Source: UBA11475 sp045655805 (GTDB taxonomy: Bacteria > Bacillota > Clostridia > Christensenellales > Borkfalkiaceae). From it: DNA of 64,000 bases. Shown here in pieces: positions 18,249 through 26,695 of the stretch. Position numbers and translations under genes: made by a program. The stretch covers positions 186,001 through 250,000 of the forward strand of contig JAZOPZ010000013.1 in NCBI GenBank assembly GCA_045655805.1. Direction: 5' to 3'. The notes beneath the pieces are model-generated. The model saw only the letters and a list, made by a program, of their open reading frames with translations. It was not told the DNA's origin and ran no database searches. Each line of letters opens with the position of its first letter. Within the stretch, counting starts at the first letter, position 1.

Positions 18249-18865
18249 TATGCGTTAACCTCCGTAGTTTTTTTCTTTTTACTCCTTTTATTTATCAAGT
18301 AATTGAAAACAGCGATACAAATACCGTAGGTGAAAAATGCGCCTGCGCTTGATGCGAAGAAACCGATTTCAAAGTCCCAAAGTTTAAGCCCGAAAATAGC
18401 GCCTGCACCTAAAATTTCTCTAATGATACCCATAAGCGTTATGGATGCTGTAAAGCCGAGTCCCATAAAAATACCATCAAGTGCCGAATCGAGCACGGGA
18501 TTTTTTGATGCAAAACTTTCTGCTCTACCTAAAATTATACAGTTAACGACTATAAGTGGCAGGTAAACGCCGAGCGAATCGTAAAGGGTAGGTATAAATT
18601 TATCGAGAACGAGTTTAACTATAGTAACGAAAGTAGCGATAATTAAAATAAACGCAGGTATTCTGGTTTTTGTTGGAATAATATCTTTAAGTAAAGAAAT
18701 TATAATATTTGAGCACAAAAGTACAAAAGTTACCGCAAGTCCCATGCCGATACCGTTTGATGCTGAGGTAGTAAGTGCAAGAGTAGGGCAAGTGCCTAAA
18801 ACTAACTTAAAAGTAGGGTTATCCGATAAGAAACCGCTTTTTGCAATATTTTTTAATTTAGTCAT
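18248..18865 (-). CDS. rnfE: Rnf complex membrane subunit RnfE
   Basis: Paralogue of RnfA. 205 residues with multiple hydrophobic helices, the N-terminal motif VLGTCPTLALTTSASNG and VVNCIILGRAESFA. The two cysteine-containing motifs pair with those of RnfA. The C-terminus is basic (NKRSKKKK). A strong AGGAGG precedes the start. Confidence 0.95.
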   Translation of the reverse strand: MTKLKNIAKSGFLSDNPTFKLVLGTCPTLALTTSASNGIGMGLAVTFVLLCSNIIISLLKDIIPTKTRIPAFILIIATFVTIVKLVLDKFIPTLYDSLGVYLPLIVVNCIILGRAESFASKNPVLDSALDGIFMGLGFTASITLMGIIREILGAGAIFGLKLWDFEIGFFASSAGAFFTYGICIAVFNYLINKRSKKKKTTEVNA

Positions 18866-18870
18866 AACGG

Positions 18871-19401
18871 TTAACCTCCTATCGAGATTTGCGCTTGCGC
18901 GTATTTAAGTGCTACCGTAACGGCGTTGTTTACTGCTGTTGAAGAGTATGTTGCGCCAGAAACGATTTCATCAACATTGTCACTTGAGGTTTTGTTTGAA
19001 TACTTTTCGTAAAGGCCACCGAGTTTACTCATAAGAGTTTGTCCGGTGTAGGAATCTTGCACAACTTTTTTAACGGTTGCGACACCGTTTGCATTTTCAA
19101 CCGAAACGTATACTGATACCGTACCGTTCGAATAACCTTTTTTACCTGTCGAAAGAACTAAATAGTCGCCGTTATCTAGAAGATACGCTTGCTTAATAAC
19201 GCCGATATCTTCGTATAAAGTGAATTCGCTTGCGTTGAGAGTTTGTTCAAGTGAAACTTTTTCGTCATACATTTTATCGATTGCTCTTTGTATTCTATCA
19301 TCGTCAGAAACGAATAAAAGGTCTGATAAAATTGCTAAAAGCCCACCACAAACCAAAATAATTGCAAGCATTATCGCTATGCTTTTAAGGGATTTTTTCA
19401 T
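18871..19401 (-). CDS. rnfG: Rnf complex flavoprotein subunit RnfG
   Basis: 176 residues with one N-terminal transmembrane helix (about 8-32) and an extracytoplasmic FMN-binding domain. The motif SGATYSST near the C-terminus carries the threonine to which FMN is attached through phosphodiester linkage by ApbE. No apbE gene is present in this window, so flavin attachment must depend on a gene elsewhere. Confidence 0.93.
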   Translation of the reverse strand: MKKSLKSIAIMLAIILVCGGLLAILSDLLFVSDDDRIQRAIDKMYDEKVSLEQTLNASEFTLYEDIGVIKQAYLLDNGDYLVLSTGKKGYSNGTVSVYVSVENANGVATVKKVVQDSYTGQTLMSKLGGLYEKYSNKTSSDNVDEIVSGATYSSTAVNNAVTVALKYAQAQISIGG

Positions 19402-19402
19402 A

Positions 19403-20362
19403 CTATTTTACCCCCTTTTGTCTTTTGTAGCCGAAAGGTTTGCCGATAGTAACCTTGTCGATAAGTGGAACTAAAAGGTTCATAATAAGTATTGCGAACG
19501 AAGTCGTTTCATAGCCCGAAAAATGTCTTAAAACAGCAGTTAAAACACCAAATCCGATAAAGAATACGTATTGACCAAGTTTAGTAGTTGGGTTTGTTAC
19601 GTAGTCGGTTGCCATAAAGAACGCGCCGAACATTACGCCACCTGACAGTATTGCAGGGGCAAAAGTTGCGAATTCAAAATCGTTAAGGGCAACGGTTAGT
19701 AAACCTACCACTAAAAGAGACACTATAGGTAAAGTTATATCGATAATATCTTTAATTGCAAGGTAAACTGCGCCGATAATTATAGCAATTTTACAAGTTT
19801 CACCAATACAACCAGCAACGCCCGTGCCGAGTAAAAGGTCTAACGGAGTTAAAGAACTACCGTCGCTCAAAAAACTTTGCAACGAAGTTGCCCCTGAAAT
19901 AATAGTTTCATCTATAGCGCCGATATTTGGGGCTACGAATAAGTTCATAACGGTGGTGAAAGAAATAAAAGCAAAAATTCTACCCGTAACGGCAGGGTTT
20001 ACTAGGTTCTTGCCTGTGCCACCGAAAAGCATTTTTACCACGATAATAGCAAAAATAGATGCTAGCGCTGGTATGTACAAGTGCCAAGTTGCTGGCAAAA
20101 TTAAGGCGATTATGATGCCTGTAACCAAAGAAGAGTAGTCAAGTGCGTCGATAACTTCTTTTAACTTTTTACCCATTATAACTTCGTATAATATTTCAGC
20201 GCCGAGTGAAGAAATTATTGAAACTAGTATAACGGCAAGGGCTTTCAAGCCGAAAAATACTATGCCGGCAACACACGCAGGTATTAACGCGATTGCCACG
20301 TTTAGCATAATTTTTCTAGTCGTATTGCTACTTTTTACGTGAGGAGATTGTGAAAATAACAT
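19403..20362 (-). CDS. rnfD: Rnf complex membrane flavoprotein RnfD
   Basis: 319 residues, multi-helix membrane subunit. The motif ISGATSLQSF holds the FMN-attachment threonine, and GGTGKNLVNPAVTGRIFAF is typical of RnfD/NqrB. It forms part of the ion-translocating core. The ATG overlaps the rnfC stop, and AAGGAG lies upstream. Confidence 0.95.
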   Translation of the reverse strand: MLFSQSPHVKSSNTTRKIMLNVAIALIPACVAGIVFFGLKALAVILVSIISSLGAEILYEVIMGKKLKEVIDALDYSSLVTGIIIALILPATWHLYIPALASIFAIIVVKMLFGGTGKNLVNPAVTGRIFAFISFTTVMNLFVAPNIGAIDETIISGATSLQSFLSDGSSLTPLDLLLGTGVAGCIGETCKIAIIIGAVYLAIKDIIDITLPIVSLLVVGLLTVALNDFEFATFAPAILSGGVMFGAFFMATDYVTNPTTKLGQYVFFIGFGVLTAVLRHFSGYETTSFAILIMNLLVPLIDKVTIGKPFGYKRQKGVK

Positions 20363-21672
20363 TATTTAGCGTTCTCCTTGGTGTGAATTTCTTTTATTTT
20401 ACCTTTTGCAAACGAAAAACTTTGTGTAAGCGCGCGTTTTGCTGGGCAGTTGTACGCGCATGAGCCACATTCAATACAGTTCATAACGCCTAATTTTTCA
20501 GCCTTTAAGTAATCGCCACCCAAAATATAAAATTCCATAAGGGTAGGGGTTAGGCGCATAGGACAGTTTTTAGAACAAACGCCACAGTTTATACAATTCG
20601 TTGGCATTGCGTCACTGGTTTCTGCTTTAGTTAAGGCGAGTAAGCCACTATCCGTCTTTTTGGTGTAAAGGTCAAGGCTAATTGCCGTTTTGCCCATCAT
20701 TGGACCGCCTGCAACGAATTTAACGGTATCTTCACTATGCCCACCACAGTATTCAACCAAAGTTTTGAAAGAAGTGCCGTAAGGCGCTTTGATGTTTTTA
20801 GGTGTTTTAATGCCTTTGCCCGAAACTGTTATTACGCCTTCGTACAAAGGTTTACCAAGTTCAATAGCCTCGTAAGTAGCGATAGCCGTTTTTACGTTTT
20901 GAACTACGCAACCGACTGATGCCGGTAAAGCGCCAAGTCCAACTTTTCTACCAGTACAACAGTAGATAAGGTGCTTTTCTGAACCCATAGGGTATTGTTT
21001 TTTAAGCACGACTACTTCCATATCGTCAAATTTATCAAAAATTTCAATAATATCAGGCTTGTTTGCCTCAATACCAACGATAACTTTTTCTACGCCGAGT
21101 GCTTGCTTGAAGTATCTAATACCTTTAACTACGTCGTCGGTGCGTTCAAGCATTAATCGGTAATCGCAAGTTAAGTATGGCTCACATTCGGCGGCGTTGA
21201 TAATAAGTGTGTCAACGCTTTCTTTTGGTGTGAGTTTTACCGCGGTAGGAAAGCCTGCACCACCTAAACCTACGATACCTGCAAGGCGAATTCTTTCAAT
21301 AATCGCTTGCTTGTCAGGGTTTTCAAGAACTGGAAGAGTTAATTCTTCATTAGAAAAATCGTTCTTAACGCGAATATGGGTTACGGGTGCGCCCATAACG
21401 TTTGGTAAAGTTAAAATTTCAGTAACTTCACCACTAATGCCTGAATATACAGGAGCGCTAATAAAGCCACCTGCTTCGGCAATCATTTGACCTTTTTTAA
21501 CTTTATCACCAACTTCAACGATTGCTTTTGCCGGTGCGCCGATATGTTGCGAAAGAGGAATTAATAATTCTTCTTGCTCTGGCAAAGTTTCAATCGGATT
21601 TGATTTAGATAAACTTTTTCTTCCTCTAACGTGCACGCCGTACGGGAAGTATTTACCTTTTCTTTGAGCCAT
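20362..21672 (-). CDS. rnfC: Rnf complex NADH-side subunit RnfC
   Basis: 436 residues, peripheral subunit that delivers electrons to NAD+. Visible are the N-terminal HVRGRKSLS region, a nucleotide/flavin-binding segment GLGGAGFPTAVKL with INAAECEPYLTCDYRL, and two 4Fe-4S motifs near the C-terminus, CINCGVCSKNCP and CIECGSCAYNCP. The long Q/E-rich tail of some proteobacterial RnfC proteins is absent, as in clostridia. AAGGAGAACC precedes the ATG. Confidence 0.95.
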   Translation of the reverse strand: MAQRKGKYFPYGVHVRGRKSLSKSNPIETLPEQEELLIPLSQHIGAPAKAIVEVGDKVKKGQMIAEAGGFISAPVYSGISGEVTEILTLPNVMGAPVTHIRVKNDFSNEELTLPVLENPDKQAIIERIRLAGIVGLGGAGFPTAVKLTPKESVDTLIINAAECEPYLTCDYRLMLERTDDVVKGIRYFKQALGVEKVIVGIEANKPDIIEIFDKFDDMEVVVLKKQYPMGSEKHLIYCCTGRKVGLGALPASVGCVVQNVKTAIATYEAIELGKPLYEGVITVSGKGIKTPKNIKAPYGTSFKTLVEYCGGHSEDTVKFVAGGPMMGKTAISLDLYTKKTDSGLLALTKAETSDAMPTNCINCGVCSKNCPMRLTPTLMEFYILGGDYLKAEKLGVMNCIECGSCAYNCPAKRALTQSFSFAKGKIKEIHTKENAK

Positions 21673-21698
21673 TTGGTTCTCCTTAATAGTAAAAAATA

Positions 21699-22208
21699 TT
21701 AACCCTCTAATTTATTTGAGGGAAAAATTCGTAAAATAAGCAAACAAGTTGCGCCTATAAAAAAGCCTGTTACGAGTGAAATTATCGCCAAATACGGCAA
21801 ATAAATTATAAGTTGTGGGGTATTGGTTACCAATACGTAGACGATATTTTGCACAGTTGAGTTTATTATCGCCGAGCCTACGCTAATAGCGGGTAAGGAT
21901 AATTTTTTACCTAAAAATTTGTAGAGTAAAATTTCAACCGTTAAACTTATTATCCCCGATGGTAAAGAATATAGTAAAGTACTAACGTTTCCTGCAAAAA
22001 TGCTACCAAAAAGGACTTTCACCGTAAATACTGCTACGGCTGAACGCCAGCCACAACTAACTAGCGCAAAAAGTATAAATAAGTTAGAAAGTCCAAGCCT
22101 TGCGCCTGGTATAAAGATTGGGGGAAATAAACTTTCTAATAAAAACGAAAGCATTGCAAAGGTTGAAAGTATTGCCGTTAAGGTGAGTTTTTTAGTTGGA
22201 GTTTTCAT
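21699..22208 (-). CDS. Gx transporter family protein (heptaprenyl diphosphate synthase component I-like)
   Basis: 169 residues, about five hydrophobic helices, with the signature PGARLGLSNLFILFAL followed by the AVFTVKVLFGSIFAG segment. The family is annotated as Gx transporter or Hpre_diP_synt_I and often sits beside NusG-II proteins and Rnf or ApbE genes. Its substrate is not established. It overlaps the preceding NusG-II gene by 17 bases, with GGAGG upstream of its ATG. Confidence 0.8.
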   Translation of the reverse strand: MKTPTKKLTLTAILSTFAMLSFLLESLFPPIFIPGARLGLSNLFILFALVSCGWRSAVAVFTVKVLFGSIFAGNVSTLLYSLPSGIISLTVEILLYKFLGKKLSLPAISVGSAIINSTVQNIVYVLVTNTPQLIIYLPYLAIISLVTGFFIGATCLLILRIFPSNKLEG

Positions 22209-22677
22209 TCAATCCTCCAATAATCAACTCGTCGTTATTAAGTGGCAATATTTTGATGCCGTGTGGCAAACATACGATAACGCCTTTGTTTGTCATTTTG
22301 CCTGCCGTTATGCAGTCGTGTGTTGAGCAATTCGCGTCGGTTACAGAAACGGATTTTTCATCTTCATTAACGGTTAAAGTGTTGTGTTTACCGTCAAAAT
22401 TTAGGGCGATTTTATTGCCGTTTACAGTTACGTTAACTTCGTACCCCCTATTTACGTTAGCACCTACGCCGTAAGTATAAACTAAAACTTGTCTACCGTT
22501 GCGTTCTACTATAAAACCGTCCGTTTGTTGTTCTTGTTTACAACCGTAAATGAAAACAAAAGAAGAAATTACTAAAACCAAAACGAGTAAATAGACGAAT
22601 ATATCTGTAAAACGGAAGAATTTGCCGTTTTTATCTATTTTGTTTGTGGTGTTTTGGGCATTTTCGTTCATATTCAT
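22192..22677 (-). CDS. NusG domain II-containing membrane-anchored protein
   Basis: 161 residues: one N-terminal transmembrane helix (about 25-46), then an extracytoplasmic NusG domain II-like module with VSVTDANCSTHDCITAGKM and VIVCLPHGIKI. The conserved C-x4-C pair and the CLPH motif are typical of this small family that accompanies Gx transporters and Rnf operons. Function unknown. First gene of the rnf transcript. Confidence 0.85.
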   Translation of the reverse strand: MNMNENAQNTTNKIDKNGKFFRFTDIFVYLLVLVLVISSFVFIYGCKQEQQTDGFIVERNGRQVLVYTYGVGANVNRGYEVNVTVNGNKIALNFDGKHNTLTVNEDEKSVSVTDANCSTHDCITAGKMTNKGVIVCLPHGIKILPLNNDELIIGGLNENSN

Positions 22678-22719
22678 CCAAAGCGTTACATGCGTGCGTA
22701 AATAATATTTAACTAAGGT

Positions 22720-22748
22720 ATTATAACATATATCGACTAAAATGTCAA
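22720..22748 (-). promoter_or_regulatory. Consensus sigma-70 promoter of the rnf operon
   Basis: On the minus strand, TTGACA (22743-22748) and TATAAT (22720-22725) are separated by 17 bases, a perfect consensus 43 bases before the first ATG. Confidence 0.9.
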
Positions 22749-22816
22749 TACAAAATTTTAGTTGTGATTAAATGATAAAAATCCTCTAAATATTGTGGTT
22801 TGATTTAAAATTTCTC

Positions 22817-22845
22817 TTGCAAAAAGGGTGTGGATGGTGTATAAT
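22817..22845 (+). promoter_or_regulatory. Sigma-70 promoter of the methyltransferase/gal genes
   Basis: TTGCAA (22817-22822) and TATAAT (22840-22845) with 17-base spacing. It is divergent from the rnf promoter and 42 bases from the proposed AUU start. Confidence 0.8.
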
Positions 22846-22886
22846 GATATGAGAGAAAAAGTGAACGGCTTTTTGGAGGCTTTATT

Positions 22887-24014
22887 ATTAAAATTACTGT
22901 TACTACTGCGTCGGGGATTGAGGCATTAACAAAAAGGGAAATCGAAAGACTTGGTTACGGTGTAAACCCTGCATTAAACGGCGCTATTACTTTTGATGGG
23001 GACGAACTTGCCGTTGCTAGAGCAAATATGTTTTTGCGTACGGCTGATAGGGTATATATAACTTTAGGTGAGTTTACTGCAATTAGTTTTGATGAACTTT
23101 TTGAGGGTGTTCGTAGTTGTCCGTTTGAAGATTTTATGCCAAAAGACGCTTGTGTTTTAGTTGATGGAAAGTGTGTTAAAAGCCAACTATTTGCCGTTAC
23201 TGCAAGTCAAAAAATAGTAAAAAAAGCCATTATGACAAGGCTTGCTAATTATTATAAAACACAAACTTTGCCGGAAACGGGCGAGATCTTTAGGGTTGAA
23301 TTTTCAATCTTTAAAGATAGAGTTTTAATTATGCTTAACACTAGTGGTGTAGGGTTACATAAAAGGGGTTATCGTGATTACGTTGCAGTTGCCCCGTTGC
23401 GTGAAAATACTGCGTCCGCTATGCTGATGTTTTCGGATTTTGGTTTTAGGGAAGAACTCGTTGATCCTTTCTGTGGATCGGGTACGATTATTTTAGAAGG
23501 TGCTAGGATAGCACTTGGTATTGCGCCTGGTATTTTAAGGGACTTTGATTATAGGCATTGGTCAAAATTCGACGCTAACGTATATGCGAAAGTGTACCAA
23601 GAGGCAAAAGATAAAGAACGATTAGATAAGCCGTTAAACTTTCACGGATACGATATAAATCCAAAAGCGATAGCGCTCGCTAATAGACATGCTCAAAATG
23701 CGGGTCTATCAGATAAAGTCCATTTTGAAGTCGCTGACGTTAAGGATTTTTATTCTAAAAATAGGAACGGAACTATAGTCACCAACCCACCGTACGGCGA
23801 TAGGATTTTAACGCCGAAAGAGGCTGGTGAACTTTATAAAACACTTGGCAAAGTTTTTAGAAAACTTGATAATTGGTCGTTATACGCTATAACGCCGTCT
23901 GAAAGTTTTGAAAGGGATTTTGGCTCACGCGCTGATAAAAATAGAAAACTTTACAATTCGGGCAAACAATGTAGATTTTACGAGTATTTTCGTAAATCAA
24001 AAATATTAACATAG
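22887..24014 (+). CDS. THUMP-domain 23S rRNA methyltransferase (RlmL/YpsC-like) starting at AUU
   Basis: SAM-dependent methyltransferase for guanine in 23S rRNA, by family. An N-terminal THUMP domain precedes a Rossmann methyltransferase with DPFCGSGTIILEGA and the catalytic TNPPYGDRI. The first ATG in frame, 23028, would remove the first 47 residues. Yet the frame is open upstream to 22848 and encodes KITVTTASGIEALTKREIE, the conserved family N-terminus. No ATG, GTG or TTG occurs in that stretch. GGAGG at 22875-22879 points to ATT at 22887 (7-base spacing; ATT at 22884 has 4). I therefore place the start at ATT, giving 375 residues. A G-to-T error at 22889 could also explain it. Confidence 0.8.
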   Translation: MKITVTTASGIEALTKREIERLGYGVNPALNGAITFDGDELAVARANMFLRTADRVYITLGEFTAISFDELFEGVRSCPFEDFMPKDACVLVDGKCVKSQLFAVTASQKIVKKAIMTRLANYYKTQTLPETGEIFRVEFSIFKDRVLIMLNTSGVGLHKRGYRDYVAVAPLRENTASAMLMFSDFGFREELVDPFCGSGTIILEGARIALGIAPGILRDFDYRHWSKFDANVYAKVYQEAKDKERLDKPLNFHGYDINPKAIALANRHAQNAGLSDKVHFEVADVKDFYSKNRNGTIVTNPPYGDRILTPKEAGELYKTLGKVFRKLDNWSLYAITPSESFERDFGSRADKNRKLYNSGKQCRFYEYFRKSKILT

Positions 24015-24028
24015 TACGAGGAGCAATT

Positions 24029-25573
24029 ATGACAGACGGAAAACTTTTGGTTGAAAAACTGCTTGTTTACGCAAAGGAATTTCTTCATTTAGAAGATTTA
24101 GACGTTATTTACAAGCGTAATCTTTTGTTGAGAGAATTTGGACTTGAATCTCCTGCGGAAGACGCTGGAAACCTTGACTATATTAAGGATTATACCGTGC
24201 CTGACGAACTCGTTAAGGAAGTTGAAAATTACGCTGAAGAAAACAACCTTGCTAAAGACGGATTACTGAATTTATATAGTACTTATATTTTCGGTATGTT
24301 ATCACCGCTCCCAAGTAAAGTTAACGAAACTTTCTTTAAAATTAGGGAAAGTGAGGGCATACAAAAGGCTTGTGATTATCTTTATAATCTTTCAATAAAA
24401 AACAACTACATACAAAAAACGGCTATAGACAAGAATATTATGTGGGAATACGCTGACGGCGATAATATTTTAGAAATTACCATTAACTTGTCAAAGCCTG
24501 AAAAGGATAATAAAGAAATCGCTAAACTTTTATCTTTGCCAAAGCGTGCTACTAAATATCCTGCATGTTTATTATGTAAAGAAAACGAAGGTTTTGAAGG
24601 TCACGCAAATCATCCTGCAAGAGAAAATATTAGGACTATTTCGTTAAATCTTGACGGTGCCGATTGGTTTGTTCAATATTCGCCTTATGCTTATTATAAT
24701 GAACACTGTATCGTTATTAATAAAGAACATACCCCAATGGAAATTACGCCAAAAACTGTAAGGAATCTTCTTGATTTTGTTGACGTTTTTCCAAATTATA
24801 TGGCTGGTAGTAACGCAGCGCTCCCTATTGTTGGTGGTTCAATATTAAATCACGAACATTATCAAGGTGGCGGGCACATTATGCCTATGCAAAAGGCTAA
24901 ATACAAAAAGTATTATACTTCTGCAAAATATTCGGAAGTAACGGTTGGTATCGTTGATTGGTACAACAGTGTTATTCGTCTTACTTCAACTAATAGGGAA
25001 CAAATTGCTAATTTAGCAGGTGATATTATCAACGCTTGGAAAGGGTTTTCCTATGAACCAAGTGGTGTAAGGGCATCAACTGGGGATACTCCACACAACA
25101 CGCTTTCACCAATCGTTCGTATGGACGGTGACAATTATATCGTTGATATGATTTTGCGTAATAATCGTACTGACGAAACTTATCCTGACGGTATTTTCCA
25201 CGCTCATCCCGAATATCACAATATTAAAAAGGAAGGCATCGGTCTTATTGAAGCAATGGGTTTATTTATTCTTCCTGCAAGACTTAAACGTCAACTTGAT
25301 ATGATTGCAGATATTTTATGTGGCAATACCGCTTACGACGAAAAGGCTTTAGCAGACGCTGAAAACTATTTGTACGTTCATAGGGATATGATTAAGGATT
25401 TAGTAAACGGTAAAAAAGCAACTTCTAAAGAAGATGCGCTTGAAATCGTTAAAAACAGGGTAAACGAAACCTGTAAGAATATTTTATTTAACACCGCAGT
25501 ATTCAAAAAGGATGAAATCGGCGAAAAAGGTTTTGACGAATTTATGAAGGCTTGTGGTACGGAGGCAAAATAA
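24029..25573 (+). CDS. galT: UDP-glucose-hexose-1-phosphate uridylyltransferase, class II GalT
   Basis: Leloir pathway enzyme exchanging UMP between UDP-glucose and galactose 1-phosphate. 514 residues, the length of the Gram-positive class II enzymes. Motifs include CLLCKENEGFEGHANHPARENIR, a histidine-rich catalytic segment SILNHEHYQGGGH, and IFHAHPEYHN. RBS GAGGAG. galE follows after one base, giving a galTE pair. Confidence 0.93.
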   Translation: MTDGKLLVEKLLVYAKEFLHLEDLDVIYKRNLLLREFGLESPAEDAGNLDYIKDYTVPDELVKEVENYAEENNLAKDGLLNLYSTYIFGMLSPLPSKVNETFFKIRESEGIQKACDYLYNLSIKNNYIQKTAIDKNIMWEYADGDNILEITINLSKPEKDNKEIAKLLSLPKRATKYPACLLCKENEGFEGHANHPARENIRTISLNLDGADWFVQYSPYAYYNEHCIVINKEHTPMEITPKTVRNLLDFVDVFPNYMAGSNAALPIVGGSILNHEHYQGGGHIMPMQKAKYKKYYTSAKYSEVTVGIVDWYNSVIRLTSTNREQIANLAGDIINAWKGFSYEPSGVRASTGDTPHNTLSPIVRMDGDNYIVDMILRNNRTDETYPDGIFHAHPEYHNIKKEGIGLIEAMGLFILPARLKRQLDMIADILCGNTAYDEKALADAENYLYVHRDMIKDLVNGKKATSKEDALEIVKNRVNETCKNILFNTAVFKKDEIGEKGFDEFMKACGTEAK

Positions 25574-25574
25574 T

Positions 25575-26588
25575 ATGAAAATTTTAGTAACGGGTGGCGC
25601 AGGTTATATCGGTAGCCACACTATGATTAAACTTTTAGAAAAAGGTTACGACGTGGTTTGTGTTGATGATTTATCCAACAGTAAATACGTTGCTGTTGAA
25701 AGAGTTGAACAAATAACCGGCAAAAAAGTTGATTTCTACAAGGTAGATATTCGTGATAGGGAAGGTCTTAAGCAAGTTTTTACCGACCATAAAATTGATG
25801 CGGTAATTAACTTTGCAGGCTACAAGGCAGTGGGTGAATCTTGCGCTAAACCTATCGAATATTATGACAATAACATTTACGGCATGTTGGTTCTTATCGA
25901 AGTTATGCGTGACTTTGGTGTTAAAAACCTCGTGTTTAGTTCGTCTGCAACTGTTTACGGTAATCCACACAAAGTTCCTATTACTGAAGATTTTCCACTT
26001 TCAACGAGCAATCCATACGGTTCAACCAAACTCTTTATTGAATATATCTTAAAAGATCTTTATAAGGCTGATAACGAATTTAACATTGCTATTTTAAGAT
26101 ATTTCAATCCAATCGGTGCTCATCCTAGTGGTCTTATTGGTGAAGATCCTAATGGTATTCCTAATAACCTTGCTCCATACATTACAAAGGTTTGCGTTGG
26201 TAAACTTCCACACGTTAACGTGTTTGGTGACGATTATCCAACCCCTGACGGCACGGGTGTTAGAGACTATATTCACGTTGAAGATTTGGCAGAAGGTCAC
26301 GTTCTTGCAGTTGATAAACTTTTAACTGGTTCGGGCTTGTTTATCGTTAACCTCGGAACAGGTGTAGGTTATAGCGTATTAGATATGATTAAGGCTTTCT
26401 CAAAGGCACTTGGCAAGGATATCCCTTATGTAATTACACCAAGGCGTCCTGGAGATATTCCTACTTGCTACGCTGATCCGTCTTATGCTGAAAGTTTAAT
26501 AGGCTTTAAGGCAAAACGTAGTCTTGAAGATATGTGCAAAGATGCTCTTAATTGGCAAATTAAAAACCCTAACGGTTATAACGTTTAA
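25575..26588 (+). CDS. galE: UDP-glucose 4-epimerase
   Basis: Interconverts UDP-galactose and UDP-glucose. 337 residues from the ATG at 25575, which has GGAGG ten bases upstream; the frame's earlier TTG lies inside galT. Visible motifs are the NAD-binding GGAGYIGSH, the substrate/catalytic SSSATVYG and the YGSTK dyad. Confidence 0.95.
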   Translation: MKILVTGGAGYIGSHTMIKLLEKGYDVVCVDDLSNSKYVAVERVEQITGKKVDFYKVDIRDREGLKQVFTDHKIDAVINFAGYKAVGESCAKPIEYYDNNIYGMLVLIEVMRDFGVKNLVFSSSATVYGNPHKVPITEDFPLSTSNPYGSTKLFIEYILKDLYKADNEFNIAILRYFNPIGAHPSGLIGEDPNGIPNNLAPYITKVCVGKLPHVNVFGDDYPTPDGTGVRDYIHVEDLAEGHVLAVDKLLTGSGLFIVNLGTGVGYSVLDMIKAFSKALGKDIPYVITPRRPGDIPTCYADPSYAESLIGFKAKRSLEDMCKDALNWQIKNPNGYNV

Positions 26589-26604
26589 TAGGGTATTGGT
26601 GTAA

Positions 26605-26637
26605 TTTCGCAATCAACGGTATTGCGAAAGTTGACCA
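26605..26637 (+). repeat. Dispersed intergenic repeat, copy 3, with perfect hairpin
   Basis: Here the arms TTTCGCAAT and ATTGCGAAA are perfect and enclose CAACGGT, followed by GTTGACCA. The core (26615-26637) matches the copies near 1.85 kb. The galE-MATE terminator follows 10 bases later. Confidence 0.65.
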
Positions 26638-26647
26638 AAATAAAAAT

Positions 26648-26677
26648 AAAACGGTTTACTCATAGTAAGCCGTTTTT
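26648..26677 (+). terminator. Terminator after galE
   Basis: AAAACGGTTTACT pairs with AGTAAGCCGTTTT through one wobble pair and is followed by further T residues. Confidence 0.75.
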
Positions 26678-26695
26678 AAGTTTTTCAGGTGAATT

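Noticed and set aside
23028..24014. Methyltransferase starting at the first ATG, 23028
   Set aside because: It would cut 47 residues of a conserved THUMP N-terminus and has no ribosome site; the upstream GGAGG and open frame favour ATT at 22887.
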